Below are positions 49,385-58,697 of a stretch of 64,000 nucleotides of DNA, piece after piece. The first letter of the stretch is position 1. Each line of letters begins with the position of its first letter. The stretch spans positions 2,279,001-2,343,000 of the forward strand of contig NZ_CP090059.1 in the NCBI RefSeq assembly GCF_021391395.1, written 5' to 3'. The DNA is from Sphingomonas cannabina (GTDB taxonomy: Bacteria > Pseudomonadota > Alphaproteobacteria > Sphingomonadales > Sphingomonadaceae). Made by a program: the position numbers and the translations under genes. The notes beneath the pieces are model-generated. The model saw only the letters and a program-made list of their open reading frames with translations, searched no databases and was not told where the DNA came from.

Positions 49385-50236
49385 TCAGGGTTCGAAGCTT
49401 ATATCCGCCACGACCGGGAAATGGTCGGACGGATAGCGTCCATCCCGGTTGGCGGTCAGCGTCGCCACCCGCTTGACGGTGAAGCCGCGCGACAGGATCC
49501 AGTCGATGCGGTCCGCCCCGGGCACGCCCTTGAAGCCGTGGAAGGTGCCGACCGGCCCCGTGTGCGCCGTCGTCTGCCAGGCGTCGGCCACGGCCTTGGT
49601 CAGGATCGCATGCGCCTTGCTGCTGATGTCGGTGTTGAAGTCGCCGGTCACGATCACCGGCCCGGCGTGGTCCGGCTGCCGCAGATAATCGGCGATCAGC
49701 GTCGCCGCCTTCTCGCGGGCGAGATCGTCCTCGGCACGATAAGGGAAATGGGTGTTGAGCAGGCGGAAGCGCTTGCCGTTCGGGGTCTCGAACACGCCCC
49801 AGGTCACCATGCGCGGCAGCGGGTGGCCCCAGCTGATGCTGCCCGGCACCGACGGCGTGTCCGACAGCCAGAAATTCCCCTGCTCGACGAGCTTGAGCCG
49901 ATCGCGGCGGTAGAAGACGCCCATATGCTCGTCGCCATGGCCGCCGCGGCGGTCGATGCCGAACCAGGTGTAGCCCGGCAGCTGCGCGACGATATAGTCG
50001 GCCTGGTCCTTGAGCAGTTCCTGCGTCCCGATCACGTCGGGATGCTCGTTCCGGACCGTCTCGACGAGGATGTCGCGCCGATGGGCCCAATCGTCCGGAC
50101 CGTCGTCGGCGGTGCCGTAGCGGACGTTGAAGCTCATCACGCGGAGCGTGTCCGGCGCGGGCCTCGCCATAGCCGTCTGCGACGCCAGCAGGGCCGCGAA
50201 CATCACGAATTTCATGAAGATCGTGCTTATGCGCAT
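49385..50236 (-). CDS. secreted endonuclease/exonuclease/phosphatase family protein
   Basis: 283 residues. Signal peptide (about 1-24, FMKFVMFAALLASQTAMA). The EEP fold is clear: RVMSFNVRYG, DVIGTQELLKDQ with the metal-binding Glu, HMGVFYRR, LLNTHFPY, VIVTGDFNTD, DRIDWILSRGF and the C-terminal SDHFPVVADI with the catalytic His. Phosphodiesterases of this type act on nucleic acids, sphingomyelin or sugar phosphates; the substrate cannot be told. ATG 50236 has GGAGGG 8 nt upstream. Confidence 0.9.
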   Translation of the reverse strand: MRISTIFMKFVMFAALLASQTAMARPAPDTLRVMSFNVRYGTADDGPDDWAHRRDILVETVRNEHPDVIGTQELLKDQADYIVAQLPGYTWFGIDRRGGHGDEHMGVFYRRDRLKLVEQGNFWLSDTPSVPGSISWGHPLPRMVTWGVFETPNGKRFRLLNTHFPYRAEDDLAREKAATLIADYLRQPDHAGPVIVTGDFNTDISSKAHAILTKAVADAWQTTAHTGPVGTFHGFKGVPGADRIDWILSRGFTVKRVATLTANRDGRYPSDHFPVVADISFEP

Positions 50237-50276
50237 AAGAAGATCCCTCCTCGGGTGCGCTCTAGCCGTGGGGCGG

Positions 50277-51350
50277 TCATCCGAACAGCTCCCCTTGCGG
50301 ACCTTGCGGCGGGCGGAACAGATCGGTGCGCAGCGGCCTGCGCTCGCGGTTGAGGCCATGCTTGCGGCAGGCGATCTGGAAGCGGGTGCGCAGCAGCTCG
50401 GCCCAGGGGCCGCTGCCGCGCATCCGCGTGAAGAACTCGGGATCGTTGCGCCGGCCGTCGCGAAGCGAGCCGATCGTCGCCATCACCTTGGCCTTGCGGT
50501 CGGGAAAATGGGCATCGAGCCAGGCTTCGAACAGCGGCGCGACCTCGAAGGGCAGGCGCACGGGGATGAAGCCGGCGCCATAGGCACCCGCCTCGGCGGC
50601 GCGTTCGATCAGATGCTCCATCTCATGGTCGGTGATCGCGGGGATGACGGGCGCGATCGAGACGACGGTCGGCACGCCCGCCGCGGCGAGCTTCGCCACC
50701 GCCGCCAGCCGGCGCTCCGGGTGAGGCGCGCGCGGTTCCACGGTACGCGCTACCTTGGGATTGAGCGAGGTCACCGACACCATCACTGCGGCCAGCCCCT
50801 TCGCTGCCATCGGCGCCAGCAGGTCGAGGTCGCGCGTCACGCGGTCGGACTTGGTGGTGATGGTGATCGGATGGTTGCACTCGGCGAGCAGCTCGATGCA
50901 GCTCCGCGTGATGCGCCAGTCGCTCTCGATCGGTTGATAGGGATCGGTGTTGGTGCCGAACGCGATCGGACGGCAGACATAGCCGCGCTTCGCCAGCTCG
51001 GCGCGGAGCAAGGTTGCGGCCTCAGGCTTGGCGAACAGCTTCGATTCGAAGTCGAGCCCGGGCGACAGGTCGTGATAGGCATGGGTCGGCCGCGCGAAAC
51101 AGTAGATGCAGCCGTGCTCGCAGCCGCGATAGGGGTTGATCGAGCGGTCGAACGGCACGTCGGGCGACTGGTTGCGGGTGATGATCGTCTTCGGCCGCTC
51201 GACGGTGACGGTGGTGCGCAGCGGTGGCGGCGCGCCGTCGATCCCTTCGCGATCGTCGAGCCAGTCGCCGTCGGCCTGCCGTTCGGGCAGGCTGAAGCGG
51301 GTGCTCTCGCGGTTGACGGTGGCACCGCGGACGGGTCGCGTCTTGGCCAT
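50277..51350 (-). CDS. PA0069-type radical SAM protein (SPL family-like)
   Basis: 357 residues. The [4Fe-4S]/SAM motif is CEHGCIYCFA (C-x3-C-x2-C with Y before the last Cys) within SINPYRGCEHGCIYCFARPT. TNTDPYQPIE, ITTKSDRVTRDLDLL and VSVTSLNPK follow, as in the family related to spore photoproduct lyase/Rv2578c. Function unknown; members are often single genes near DNA-related functions. A stand-alone gene here, divergent from the VOC protein with about 50 bp between them. Confidence 0.9.
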   Translation of the reverse strand: MAKTRPVRGATVNRESTRFSLPERQADGDWLDDREGIDGAPPPLRTTVTVERPKTIITRNQSPDVPFDRSINPYRGCEHGCIYCFARPTHAYHDLSPGLDFESKLFAKPEAATLLRAELAKRGYVCRPIAFGTNTDPYQPIESDWRITRSCIELLAECNHPITITTKSDRVTRDLDLLAPMAAKGLAAVMVSVTSLNPKVARTVEPRAPHPERRLAAVAKLAAAGVPTVVSIAPVIPAITDHEMEHLIERAAEAGAYGAGFIPVRLPFEVAPLFEAWLDAHFPDRKAKVMATIGSLRDGRRNDPEFFTRMRGSGPWAELLRTRFQIACRKHGLNRERRPLRTDLFRPPQGPQGELFG

Positions 51351-51402
51351 TGCGCGAGACTAGGCGGTGATCTAGAACATATCAAGAACAAAGGAGGCGG
51401 AT

Positions 51403-51741
51403 ATGGCGAGGTTGAACTATGTCGAGCTGCCGGTGCGGGATATCGCCGGCGTGAGAGACTTTTACGAAACGGCGTTCGGATGGCGCTTCGCCGAGTTCGG
51501 GCCGAGCTATGCCGCGACCGTGAGCGGTGACGTCGACATGGGGCTGCAGGGCGACTCGGGCGAATGGACCGCGCAGCTGCTGCCGGTGATCCAGGTCGAG
51601 GATCTGGAGGATGCGCTGGCGAAGGTGAGGGCGGCGGGTGGCGTGGTGACGCGGCCGATCTTCGCCTTCCCAGGCGGACGGCGCTTTCACTTTCGCGATC
51701 CGCAGGGGCACGAGCTGGCGGCGATGGCGCCGGACAAATAG
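51403..51741 (+). CDS. VOC family (glyoxalase/bleomycin-resistance-like) protein
   Basis: 112 residues, one VOC domain of two beta-alpha-beta-beta-beta units. It starts RLNYVELPVRDIAGVRDFYETAFGW, includes LLPVIQVEDLEDALAKVRAAGG, and ends FHFRDPQGHELAAM with a conserved metal-ligand-like Glu. Many members are dioxygenases, isomerases or resistance proteins; nothing here tells which. AGGAGG precedes ATG 51403. Confidence 0.85.
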   Translation: MARLNYVELPVRDIAGVRDFYETAFGWRFAEFGPSYAATVSGDVDMGLQGDSGEWTAQLLPVIQVEDLEDALAKVRAAGGVVTRPIFAFPGGRRFHFRDPQGHELAAMAPDK

Positions 51742-51779
51742 CTGCGGGGCAAACTGCTGTAGCTCGAACGAGCTTTACC

Positions 51780-51873
51780 GTCATTCCGGCGACCCGAAGG
51801 GCGGCGAGGCCAATGTCGGAATCTCATGCCGTTTCGCGCCTTCGCGGGAGATCCCGGCTTTCGCCGGGATGAC
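51780..51873. repeat. 94-bp extragenic inverted-repeat element (GTCATTCCGG type)
   Basis: Left GTCATTCCGGCGACCCG... (from 51780) and right GAGATCCCGGCTTTCGCCGG plus GATGAC (51848-51873) form outer pairs; the middle contains GAATCTC and GGGAGATC. A less perfect relative of the GTCACCCCGG elements, lying just upstream of the YbjN-like gene. Confidence 0.55.
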
Positions 51874-51916
51874 GTTTGGGGATATGGGGCCGTTCAGAAA
51901 AAAGGGGAAATGGCGA

Positions 51917-52417
51917 ATGAAATCTTGGATGTTGGCGGCGGCGATGCTCACCGCTGCACCGGCTATGGCCGAGGACAAGGCCGACAAGATGCTCGACCTC
52001 TCCAACCCGGAGGTGGTCGCCGCGGCAGTGCGTGACGCCGGCTACAAGGCCGAGCTCAAGACCAACAGCAAGGGCGAGCCTTATATCTCCAGCTCGACCA
52101 ACGGCTCCGATTTCACCGTCGAGTTCTACGGCTGCGAAGGCGTGAAGAACTGCGGCTCCTTCCAGTTCTACAGCTGGTACAAGAAGGACCCGTTCTACAC
52201 GCTCGAGCTGGTCAATGAGTGGAACGCGAAGAAGCGCTTCATGAAGATCGCGATCGATGGCGATGGCGACCTCGCGCAGTACATGGATTTCACCGCGGTG
52301 GGGCAGAGCAGCCAGAAGGCGTTCGCCGACATGCTCGACTGGTATACGGTGATGGATGCCGATCTCAGCAAGTTCCTGAGCGAGAAGCGCGCGGCGGCGG
52401 CGAAGCCGGCGTCATAG
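51917..52417 (+). CDS. YbjN domain-containing protein, exported
   Basis: 166 residues with a signal peptide (MKSWMLAAAMLTAAPAMA, cleavage at MA-ED). The mature chain fits the YbjN/type III secretion chaperone-like fold: VVAAAVRDAGYKAELKTNSKGEPYI, GSDFTVEFYGC, FYSWYKKDPFYTLELVNEWN, FMKIAIDGDGDLAQYMDF. Two Cys (FYGCEGVKNC) may form a disulfide. The function of the exported alphaproteobacterial branch is unknown. ATG 51917 is the start that gives the signal peptide. Confidence 0.85.
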   Translation: MKSWMLAAAMLTAAPAMAEDKADKMLDLSNPEVVAAAVRDAGYKAELKTNSKGEPYISSSTNGSDFTVEFYGCEGVKNCGSFQFYSWYKKDPFYTLELVNEWNAKKRFMKIAIDGDGDLAQYMDFTAVGQSSQKAFADMLDWYTVMDADLSKFLSEKRAAAAKPAS

Positions 52418-52434
52418 AGCCTCCGGCACCGGTT

Positions 52435-52520
52435 GAATCGTGCTCCTGCGAAAGCAGGAGCCCGGGCCGCAAGCGAGACAGCGTCAATCCAGTGCTCCTG
52501 CTTTCGCAGGAGCACGATTC
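52435..52520. repeat. 86-bp extragenic inverted-repeat element (GTGCTCCTGC type)
   Basis: GAATCGTGCTCCTGCGAAAG plus CAGGAGC (52435-52461) is inverted at 52494-52520. Each arm is a hairpin in itself (GCTCCTGC-GAAA-GCAGGAGC). A half copy with the same arm occurs at 53747-53774. It lies between the convergent YbjN-like and LLM oxidoreductase genes. Confidence 0.7.
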
Positions 52521-52548
52521 ACATTCCATTCCCCCTCGACGGGATGGA

Positions 52549-53574
52549 TCACCGCCATCCGAGAGCGGGCGCCACGTGCTTCAATATGGCCTCGATGACG
52601 TGGGCGTTATACTCGACGCCGAGCTGGTTGGGGACGGTGAGCAGCAGCGTGTCCGCCTCGGCGATCGCCTCGTCCGCCTTCAGCTGCTCCACCAGCCGGT
52701 CGGGCTCGGCGGCGTAGGATCGCCCGAACACGGCGCGCATGTTGTCGATGATGCCGATCTGGTCGCTGCTGTCGTCGCGTCCGAAATAGGCGCGGTCGCG
52801 ATCGTCGACGAGCGCGAAGATCGACCGTGAGACGGAGACGCGCGGCTCGCGGGCATGGCCGGCGTCCTTCCAGGCCTCGCGATAGGCGCGGATCTGCTTC
52901 GCCTGCTGGACGTGGAACGGCTCGCCGGTCTCGTCAGCCTTCAGCGTCGAGCTCTGCAGGTTCATGCCCATTTGGGCGGCCCAGACCGCGGTCGCGTTGG
53001 ATGCGGAACCCCACCAGATGCGCTCGCGCAATCCCTCCGAATGGGGCTCGAGGCGCAGCAGGCCTGGCGGATTGGGGAACATCGGGCGCGGATTGGGCTG
53101 CGCGAAGCCTTCGCCCTTCAGCAGATCGAGGAAGACCTCGGCATGGCGGCGGCCCATGTCGGCGTCGCTCTGCCCTTCCGCCGGCGCGTAGCCGAAATGG
53201 CGCCAGCCATCGATCACCTGCTCGGGCGAGCCGCGGCTGATGCCGAGCTGGAGCCGCCCGCCGCTGATCAGGTCCGCCGCGCCGGCATCCTCCGCCATGT
53301 AGAAGGGGTTCTCGTAGCGCATGTCGATCACGCCGGTGCCGATCTCGATGCGTCTGGTGCGCGCGCCGATCGCCGCCAGCAGGGGGAAGGGCGAGGCGAG
53401 CTGCCGCGCGAAGTGATGGACCCGGAAGTAAGCGCCGTCCGCGCCCAATTCCTCCGCCGCCACCGCGAGGTCGATCGACTGCAGCAGCACGTCGGCGGCG
53501 GTCCGCGTCGCCGACTGAGGGGATGGGGACCAGTGTCCGAACGAGAGGAAGCCGATCTTCTTCATGCGATTCAT
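52549..53574 (-). CDS. LLM class flavin-dependent oxidoreductase (luciferase-like)
   Basis: 341 residues. The bacterial luciferase-like TIM barrel shows KKIGFLSFGHWSPSP at strand 1, ELGADGAYFRVHHFARQLASPFPLLAAIGARTRRIEIGTGVIDM (the FMN/aldehyde region in this family), GRLQLGISRGSPEQVIDGW and a C-terminal GVEYNAHVIEAILKHVAPALGW. It would use FMNH2 or F420-like flavin chemistry; the substrate is unknown. ATG 53574 is chosen; ATG 53565 is equally possible. Confidence 0.87.
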   Translation of the reverse strand: MNRMKKIGFLSFGHWSPSPQSATRTAADVLLQSIDLAVAAEELGADGAYFRVHHFARQLASPFPLLAAIGARTRRIEIGTGVIDMRYENPFYMAEDAGAADLISGGRLQLGISRGSPEQVIDGWRHFGYAPAEGQSDADMGRRHAEVFLDLLKGEGFAQPNPRPMFPNPPGLLRLEPHSEGLRERIWWGSASNATAVWAAQMGMNLQSSTLKADETGEPFHVQQAKQIRAYREAWKDAGHAREPRVSVSRSIFALVDDRDRAYFGRDDSSDQIGIIDNMRAVFGRSYAAEPDRLVEQLKADEAIAEADTLLLTVPNQLGVEYNAHVIEAILKHVAPALGWR

Positions 53575-53698
53575 CCGAGCCTGAACTTCGTGGAAGGGAG
53601 CTGGCGTCGCCCCGTTCCCGCCGCAAGCCATTCCTCGGAATGTCACCGTTTATGATTTGATGCTTGAGATTGGCGGATTCGATGCCCCAGAAGTCGTC

Positions 53699-53774
53699 GT
53701 CATGCTGGGTCGGGCCCGGCATGACTACGGTTATGGATGCGGCCAGGGCTCCTGCTTTCGCAGGAGCACGATCC
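53699..53774. repeat. pair of extragenic hairpins upstream of the LLM gene
   Basis: GTCATGCTGGGTCGGGCCCG plus GCATGAC (53699-53725) is a hairpin of the GTCATGCCGG class. GGCTCCTGCTTTCGCAGGAG plus CACGATCC (53747-53774) is a half copy of the GTGCTCCTGC element at 52494-52520. Together they look like a composite of two repeat families. Confidence 0.55.
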
Positions 53775-53782
53775 AGCCGCTT

Positions 53783-54325
53783 CTACCGCTCCTTCAGCCG
53801 CGGCATCAGCTCGACGAAATTGCAGGGCTTGTGGCGGATGTCGAGCTGGCTGGCGAGGATGCCGTCCCAGCCGTCGCGGACAGCGCCGGTCGAGCCGGGG
53901 AGGGCGAAGATGTAGGTGCCACGCGCGACGCAGGCGCAGGCGCGCGACTGTACCGTCGAGGTGCCGATCTTCTGATAGCTCAGCAGGCGGAACAGCTCGC
54001 CGAAGCCGGGGATCGGCTTGTCCTGCACCCGCTCCAGCGCTTCGGGCGTGACGTCGCGGCCGGTGACGCCGGTGCCGCCGGTGGTGATCACGCAGTCGAC
54101 CTCGGGGTCGTCGATCCAGGCGGCGAGCCTGGCGGTGATCGCGGCGACGTCGTCGGGCACGATCAGGCGGTCGGCGAGCTCGTGGCCGGCAGCGGTCAGC
54201 CGTTCGACCAGCGCGTCGCCTGAGCGGTCGGTGTCAGGCGTACGGGTATCCGATACGGTGAGCACCGCGATCCGGACCGGCCGGAACGCCCCCGTCTCGT
54301 CAATCGACGTCTCGTCAATCGGCAC
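53783..54325 (-). CDS. moaB: molybdopterin biosynthesis protein MoaB
   Basis: 180 residues. MoaB/Mog fold with [21 protein letters not shown] at the start and the molybdopterin-binding [22 protein letters not shown], then [23 protein letters not shown] and [15 protein letters not shown]. It is thought to adenylate molybdopterin. The GTG start at 54325 lies 11 bp inside the 3' end of the transglycosylase gene, indicating cotranscription. No other moa or mog gene is nearby. Confidence 0.93.
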   Translation of the reverse strand: MPIDETSIDETGAFRPVRIAVLTVSDTRTPDTDRSGDALVERLTAAGHELADRLIVPDDVAAITARLAAWIDDPEVDCVITTGGTGVTGRDVTPEALERVQDKPIPGFGELFRLLSYQKIGTSTVQSRACACVARGTYIFALPGSTGAVRDGWDGILASQLDIRHKPCNFVELMPRLKER

Positions 54326-56201
54326 GGGTGAGCGCGGAGATAGCCTCGGAATAGGTGACCGGCGCGACGGGCTTCGCCGGCAGGACGCCGCCTGGACGCG
54401 CGGCCACGCGCACCGCGCTTGCGCCGCTCATGCCGGGGAACTTGGGCCACAGCCCCTGCGCCAGCGCCGCCCGGCTGGCGGAGTGCTTGCCGGCCTGCGC
54501 TTCGTACATCCAGTAGTTGCGCAGCACCGTCAGCACGTAGCCGCGCGTTTCCCAATAGGGGATCGATTCGATGTAGAGCAGCGGATCGCCGCCGTCGCGC
54601 ATCTGCGTGTTCCACATCGCGACCGGCAGCGGGCCGGCGTTGTAGGCGGCGATCACCTTAGGGAGCAGGCCCTGGGTGCAGGGCTGGTCGCGGAGCTGCT
54701 CGAGATAGCTCTGCCCCACTTCCATGTTGGTCGAGGGCCGGGTGAGCGACGCGCGGTCGAGCCCGGCGAGACCCTTGGCGCGGGCAATGTCGGTCGCGGC
54801 CGCCGGCATGATCTGCATCAGGCCATAGGCGCCGGCAGGGCTCACCACGCCGATGCGGAAGCGCGATTCCTGGAGAGTGTGGGCGTAGACCAGCGCCTTG
54901 TCGACGCGCCAGCCGCCATCCGGCGTCCAGTTCGGCATCGGATAGCGGGCGGCGATCGCCGGATGCGCGCCGACGGGACCGTTGTGCGACATCCAGAGCT
55001 GGGTCGCGGGCAGGTTGAGGCGGCCGGCGAGGCGGGTCAGCGCGGCATATTCGGCCGGGTTGCCGATACGGGCCTGCTGGCGGATCACGTCGTCGGCGAG
55101 GTCCGTCTCGCCGATCTCGGCCAGTGCCGCGGCGACGCGGACGTTGGGGCGGCGCTCGAGCAGCTGCCAGTCCTCGGCGGTGGTCTTCTCGCCGGGCGCA
55201 GCGGTGCGGGCGTCGATGCCGAGCGATTCGCGGGCGAGCTGGCCGTAGAAGGTCTCGACATATTGCGCGGCGTTCTGGAGTCGGCCCTGGACGAGGTCCG
55301 GACGGCCCGAGGCCATGTCGGCGCGCGAAGCCCAATAGAGGCCGGCGGCGCGCAGGTCGGTATCGGCGGCGCGCTGGGCGACGCTGGCGAAGGCGATCGC
55401 GGCGGCAGGATAGTCGCGGCTGCGCCAGGCGGCGAGGCCGGCGACCCAGTCGGCCGGCGCGGCCCAGTCGCCGCTCCCCGTCTGCGCGAGCGCGGCAACC
55501 CGGCGAGCGGACGCGTCGTCGTTCGAGACGTAGTAGATCCAGGCAACCTTCTGACGCCACTCGGTCAGCGCCTCGGGCGTGAGCTCGTTCGCCTTGGCCT
55601 CGACCAGCGCTTCGGCCTCGGCGCCGCGATCGGCCTTGATCAGCGGCTGCATCGTGCGGGCGAGCTCGGCGGCGGCGGCATCGCTACGGGCAGTCGACTT
55701 CACGCGCCGGCGATTGGGGGCGCCGTCATACCAGATGAGCTGCTGCGCAGTCGGGAGCGCGGGCAGGTCGATCGCGCCGCGGGCCTGGGCAAGTCGCGCG
55801 ATCTGCGGCGCCTGCGGCAGCTCGGGCGCGTCGGCGAGGAGCTGGGTGAGCTGCGAGACGTCGACCTTGGGCGAGCCCTTGGCGGTGTAGAGCTGGGCAC
55901 GGGCGAAGGCGTGGAGCGGGCCCGGCTTCATCGCGTCGAGCTGAATCTGGGCGTCGGTCCAGCGGCTTTCGCGGATCGCGGCGAACACCGCGCGATAGGC
56001 GGAGCGCTGGCCGGCATCGAGCTGGTCGGGAATGCCGTCGCCCTGCGGCGCGGCGGAAGTGGTGGCGTAGCGCTGCTCTGGCGCCGCATCGGAAGCGGCC
56101 GCCGGCTCTGCGCCGGCAGCAGTGATCGCCGGCTCTGCGCCGGCATGGGCGACCGCCGGCAGGGTCATCGCGGCAATGGCAATCAGGAACGCGGAGCGCA
56201 T
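54315..56201 (-). CDS. Slt70-type lytic transglycosylase
   Basis: 628 residues. Signal peptide (about 1-20), long helical superhelix (about 60-420) of TPR-like repeats, then a GH23 catalytic domain with Glu445 in [33 protein letters not shown] and [15 protein letters not shown]. It cleaves peptidoglycan to anhydro-muropeptides in the periplasm. The N-terminus contains an exact 27-bp DNA period (GCCGGCTCTGCGCCGGC at 56101 and 56128), giving repeated AGAEPA. The gene abuts the UDG-like gene upstream (shared base at 56201). Confidence 0.92.
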   Translation of the reverse strand: MRSAFLIAIAAMTLPAVAHAGAEPAITAAGAEPAAASDAAPEQRYATTSAAPQGDGIPDQLDAGQRSAYRAVFAAIRESRWTDAQIQLDAMKPGPLHAFARAQLYTAKGSPKVDVSQLTQLLADAPELPQAPQIARLAQARGAIDLPALPTAQQLIWYDGAPNRRRVKSTARSDAAAAELARTMQPLIKADRGAEAEALVEAKANELTPEALTEWRQKVAWIYYVSNDDASARRVAALAQTGSGDWAAPADWVAGLAAWRSRDYPAAAIAFASVAQRAADTDLRAAGLYWASRADMASGRPDLVQGRLQNAAQYVETFYGQLARESLGIDARTAAPGEKTTAEDWQLLERRPNVRVAAALAEIGETDLADDVIRQQARIGNPAEYAALTRLAGRLNLPATQLWMSHNGPVGAHPAIAARYPMPNWTPDGGWRVDKALVYAHTLQESRFRIGVVSPAGAYGLMQIMPAAATDIARAKGLAGLDRASLTRPSTNMEVGQSYLEQLRDQPCTQGLLPKVIAAYNAGPLPVAMWNTQMRDGGDPLLYIESIPYWETRGYVLTVLRNYWMYEAQAGKHSASRAALAQGLWPKFPGMSGASAVRVAARPGGVLPAKPVAPVTYSEAISALTRAD

Positions 56202-56923
56202 CAGCGCAATCCCCCCATAAGCAACTGCAAGTCCCTCCAGGCTTCCGCCTTGGCTGCTGGCCGCTCCAGGAGGAAACGCGGGTGCCAGCTCACGACCGCG
56301 TCCACCGTGCCGACTTCAAGGTTAACCGATCTTAAACTTCCACGGGCCCGCGCACTGTCCGTCCCGATCAAGGCACGGCTCGCCGCTGAACCGGCCACGA
56401 GCAGCCGTTTCGGGGCGGCGAGGGCGATGTGGTGGCGCAGGAGCGTCGTGAGCTCGGGCAGCATCTCGGGCGGCAGGCGGCCGCCGACCGGGCGGGCGAG
56501 GGCGAGCGCGGCGAGATGGATGCTCGCGCGGTCGCGGCCGATCGCGGCGAGCATCCGGTCGAACAGGCGACCGGGAGCGCCGTCGAGCAGCGCTTCGCCC
56601 TCCGGGCAGTCGACGACGATCATCAGATCGGCCGCCGGATCGCCTTCGGGTGCGAGCAGGGGCATTCCCCAGCCGGCCTCGGGCGCATCGGGGCCGGTGC
56701 GCCAGGCGACGAAGCTTTCGAGCGTAGCGGGAAGCGGCGCGGCCGTCGCTTCCGCTTCCGCCGGCAGAGGCGCGGCGGCCGTAGCGGCAATCGCCGTCGC
56801 CTGGACGCGCCAGTCGCGCGGCTGGTCGGCGACGAGCGTGTCGACGCCCGCCTCTCGCCACCAATCGAGCGCGCTCTGCGCGAGCTCCTGCCAATCGTGA
56901 TGCTGGTCCGCCCCCATCGCCAT
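56201..56923 (-). CDS. degenerate uracil-DNA glycosylase superfamily protein
   Basis: 240 residues. The fold resembles family 4/5 UDGs: LMIVVDCPEGEALLDGAPGRLFDRMLAAIG (in place of the GEAPG-x-EDxxG...G-x-LLDRML pattern), PKRLLVAGSAASRALIG and VVSWHPRFLLERPAAKAEAW (the HPxxLL motif). Family 4 enzymes have four Cys for a [4Fe-4S] cluster; only one Cys is visible here, and the catalytic loop is altered. Activity is doubtful. The N-terminal 70 residues are an Ala-rich extension. It abuts the transglycosylase gene. Confidence 0.8.
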   Translation of the reverse strand: MAMGADQHHDWQELAQSALDWWREAGVDTLVADQPRDWRVQATAIAATAAAPLPAEAEATAAPLPATLESFVAWRTGPDAPEAGWGMPLLAPEGDPAADLMIVVDCPEGEALLDGAPGRLFDRMLAAIGRDRASIHLAALALARPVGGRLPPEMLPELTTLLRHHIALAAPKRLLVAGSAASRALIGTDSARARGSLRSVNLEVGTVDAVVSWHPRFLLERPAAKAEAWRDLQLLMGGLR

Positions 56924-57035
56924 CCATTAGAATCCTAGCTTGACGCAGCCGTCAATCTGCCCAAACCGGAGCGAGGACAAGACGTTGCCGCGACGCGACG
57001 ACAGGGGTCGTCCCAAGTCCCGGCGGGAGACGATG

Positions 57036-58697
57036 ATGGCTGAACGCGAGTCGATGCCTTACGACGTGGTGATCGTCGGCGCCGGGCCGGCGGGGCTGTC
57101 GGCGGCGATCCGGCTCAAGCAGCTCGCCAACGAGGCCGGCGCCGAGCTCAGCGTGTGCGTGCTGGAGAAGGGATCGGAGGTCGGTGCGCACATCCTGTCG
57201 GGCGCGGTGGTCGATCCGCGCGGGCTCGACGAGCTGATCCCCGACTGGCGCGACAAGGGCTGCCCGCTCGCCGAGGTACCGGTGACGGACAACCAGCACT
57301 GGATCCTTGGCAGGAAGGGCAAGTTCGCGCTGCCGCACCTGCTGACGCCGCCGTTCATGCACAACAAGGGGACCTATACCGGCAGCCTCGGCAACCTCTG
57401 CCGCTGGCTGGCGGAACAAGCGGGGGAGCTCGGCGTCGAGATATTCCCCGGCTTCGCGGCCGCGGAGGTGCTGTTCAACGACGACGGATCGGTGAAGGGC
57501 GTCGCCACCGGCGACATGGGCGTCGCGCGCGACGGCACGCACAAGCCGGATTACCAGCCGGGGCTGGAGCTTCATGCCAAATACACGTTCCTCGGCGAGG
57601 GGTGCCGCGGGCATCTGACCAAGGAGCTGATCCGTACCTTCGACCTTGCGAAGGACAGCGACCCGCAGATCTACGGCCTCGGCGTCAAGGAGCTGTGGGA
57701 CATCGATCCGGGCAAGCACGTGCCGGGGCGGGTGATCCACACCCAGGGCTGGCCGCTCAGCGAGGTCAAGGGCTCGAACGGCGGCGGGTTCCTCTACCAT
57801 CAGGCGAATGGGCAGGTCGCGCTCGGGTTCGTCACTTGGCTCAACTACACCAATCCCTATCTCTCGCCGTTCCAGGAGATGCAGCGCTGGAAGACGCATC
57901 CGGCGATCGCGGAGATATTGGCGGGCGGCAAGCGTGTCTCCTACGGCGCGCGGGCGATCAGCGACGGGGGGCTGCAGTCGATCCCGAAGCTGGTGTTCCC
58001 GGGCGGCGCGCTGATCGGCGACAGCGCGGGCTTCCTCAACGTGCCGCGGATCAAGGGCAGCCATACCGCGATCAAGTCGGCGATGATGGCGGCGGAGGCG
58101 GCCTTTGCGGCGATCCAGGCGGGGCGGGCGCACGACGAGCTGATGGCCTATCCGGAGGCGTTCGAGACCAGCTGGGTCAAGAAGGAGCTGTCGGTCGTCC
58201 GCAACGTGGCGCCTCTGGTCAAGAAGTTCGGGGACTTCATCGGCTCCGGCCTGTCGGGCATCACCATGTGGCTGGAGCATTGGGGCATCAAGGTGCCGTT
58301 CACGATGCACCACCATCCCGACAACGAGACGCTGTGGCGCAAGGACCTGGTCAAGCCGATCGTCTATCCCAAGCCGGACGGCGTGCTGACGTTCGATCGG
58401 CTCTCCTCGGTGTTCCTGTCGAACACCAACCACGAGGAGGACCAGCCGGTCCATCTGACGCTGCGCGATCCGGATATTCCGATCGCCTATGATCTGCCGC
58501 TGTTCGACGAGCCGGCGCAGCGCTATTGCCCGGCAGGCGTTTACGAGGTGGTGGGCGAGGACGTGGGCGAGCCGCGGTTCGTGATCAACGCGCAGAACTG
58601 CGTCCACTGCAAGACGTGTGACATCAAGGACCCGACCCAGAACATCAACTGGGTGGTCCCCGAAGGCGGCGGAGGGCCGAATTATCCGAACATGTAG
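57036..58697 (+). CDS. electron transfer flavoprotein-ubiquinone oxidoreductase
   Basis: 553 residues. FAD-binding PYDVVIVGAGPAGLSAAIRLK at the N-terminus, the ETF-QO characteristic GAHILSGAVVDPRGLDELIPDW, LPHLLTPPFMHNKGTYTGSL, GEGCRGHLTKELI, and a C-terminal ferredoxin-like segment YCPAGVYEV ... NCVHCKTCDIKDPTQNINW with the [4Fe-4S] Cys residues. It passes electrons from ETF (beta-oxidation, amino acid breakdown) to ubiquinone at the inner membrane. ATG 57036 has GGGAG 6 nt upstream; ATG 57033 is also possible. Confidence 0.95.
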   Translation: MAERESMPYDVVIVGAGPAGLSAAIRLKQLANEAGAELSVCVLEKGSEVGAHILSGAVVDPRGLDELIPDWRDKGCPLAEVPVTDNQHWILGRKGKFALPHLLTPPFMHNKGTYTGSLGNLCRWLAEQAGELGVEIFPGFAAAEVLFNDDGSVKGVATGDMGVARDGTHKPDYQPGLELHAKYTFLGEGCRGHLTKELIRTFDLAKDSDPQIYGLGVKELWDIDPGKHVPGRVIHTQGWPLSEVKGSNGGGFLYHQANGQVALGFVTWLNYTNPYLSPFQEMQRWKTHPAIAEILAGGKRVSYGARAISDGGLQSIPKLVFPGGALIGDSAGFLNVPRIKGSHTAIKSAMMAAEAAFAAIQAGRAHDELMAYPEAFETSWVKKELSVVRNVAPLVKKFGDFIGSGLSGITMWLEHWGIKVPFTMHHHPDNETLWRKDLVKPIVYPKPDGVLTFDRLSSVFLSNTNHEEDQPVHLTLRDPDIPIAYDLPLFDEPAQRYCPAGVYEVVGEDVGEPRFVINAQNCVHCKTCDIKDPTQNINWVVPEGGGGPNYPNM

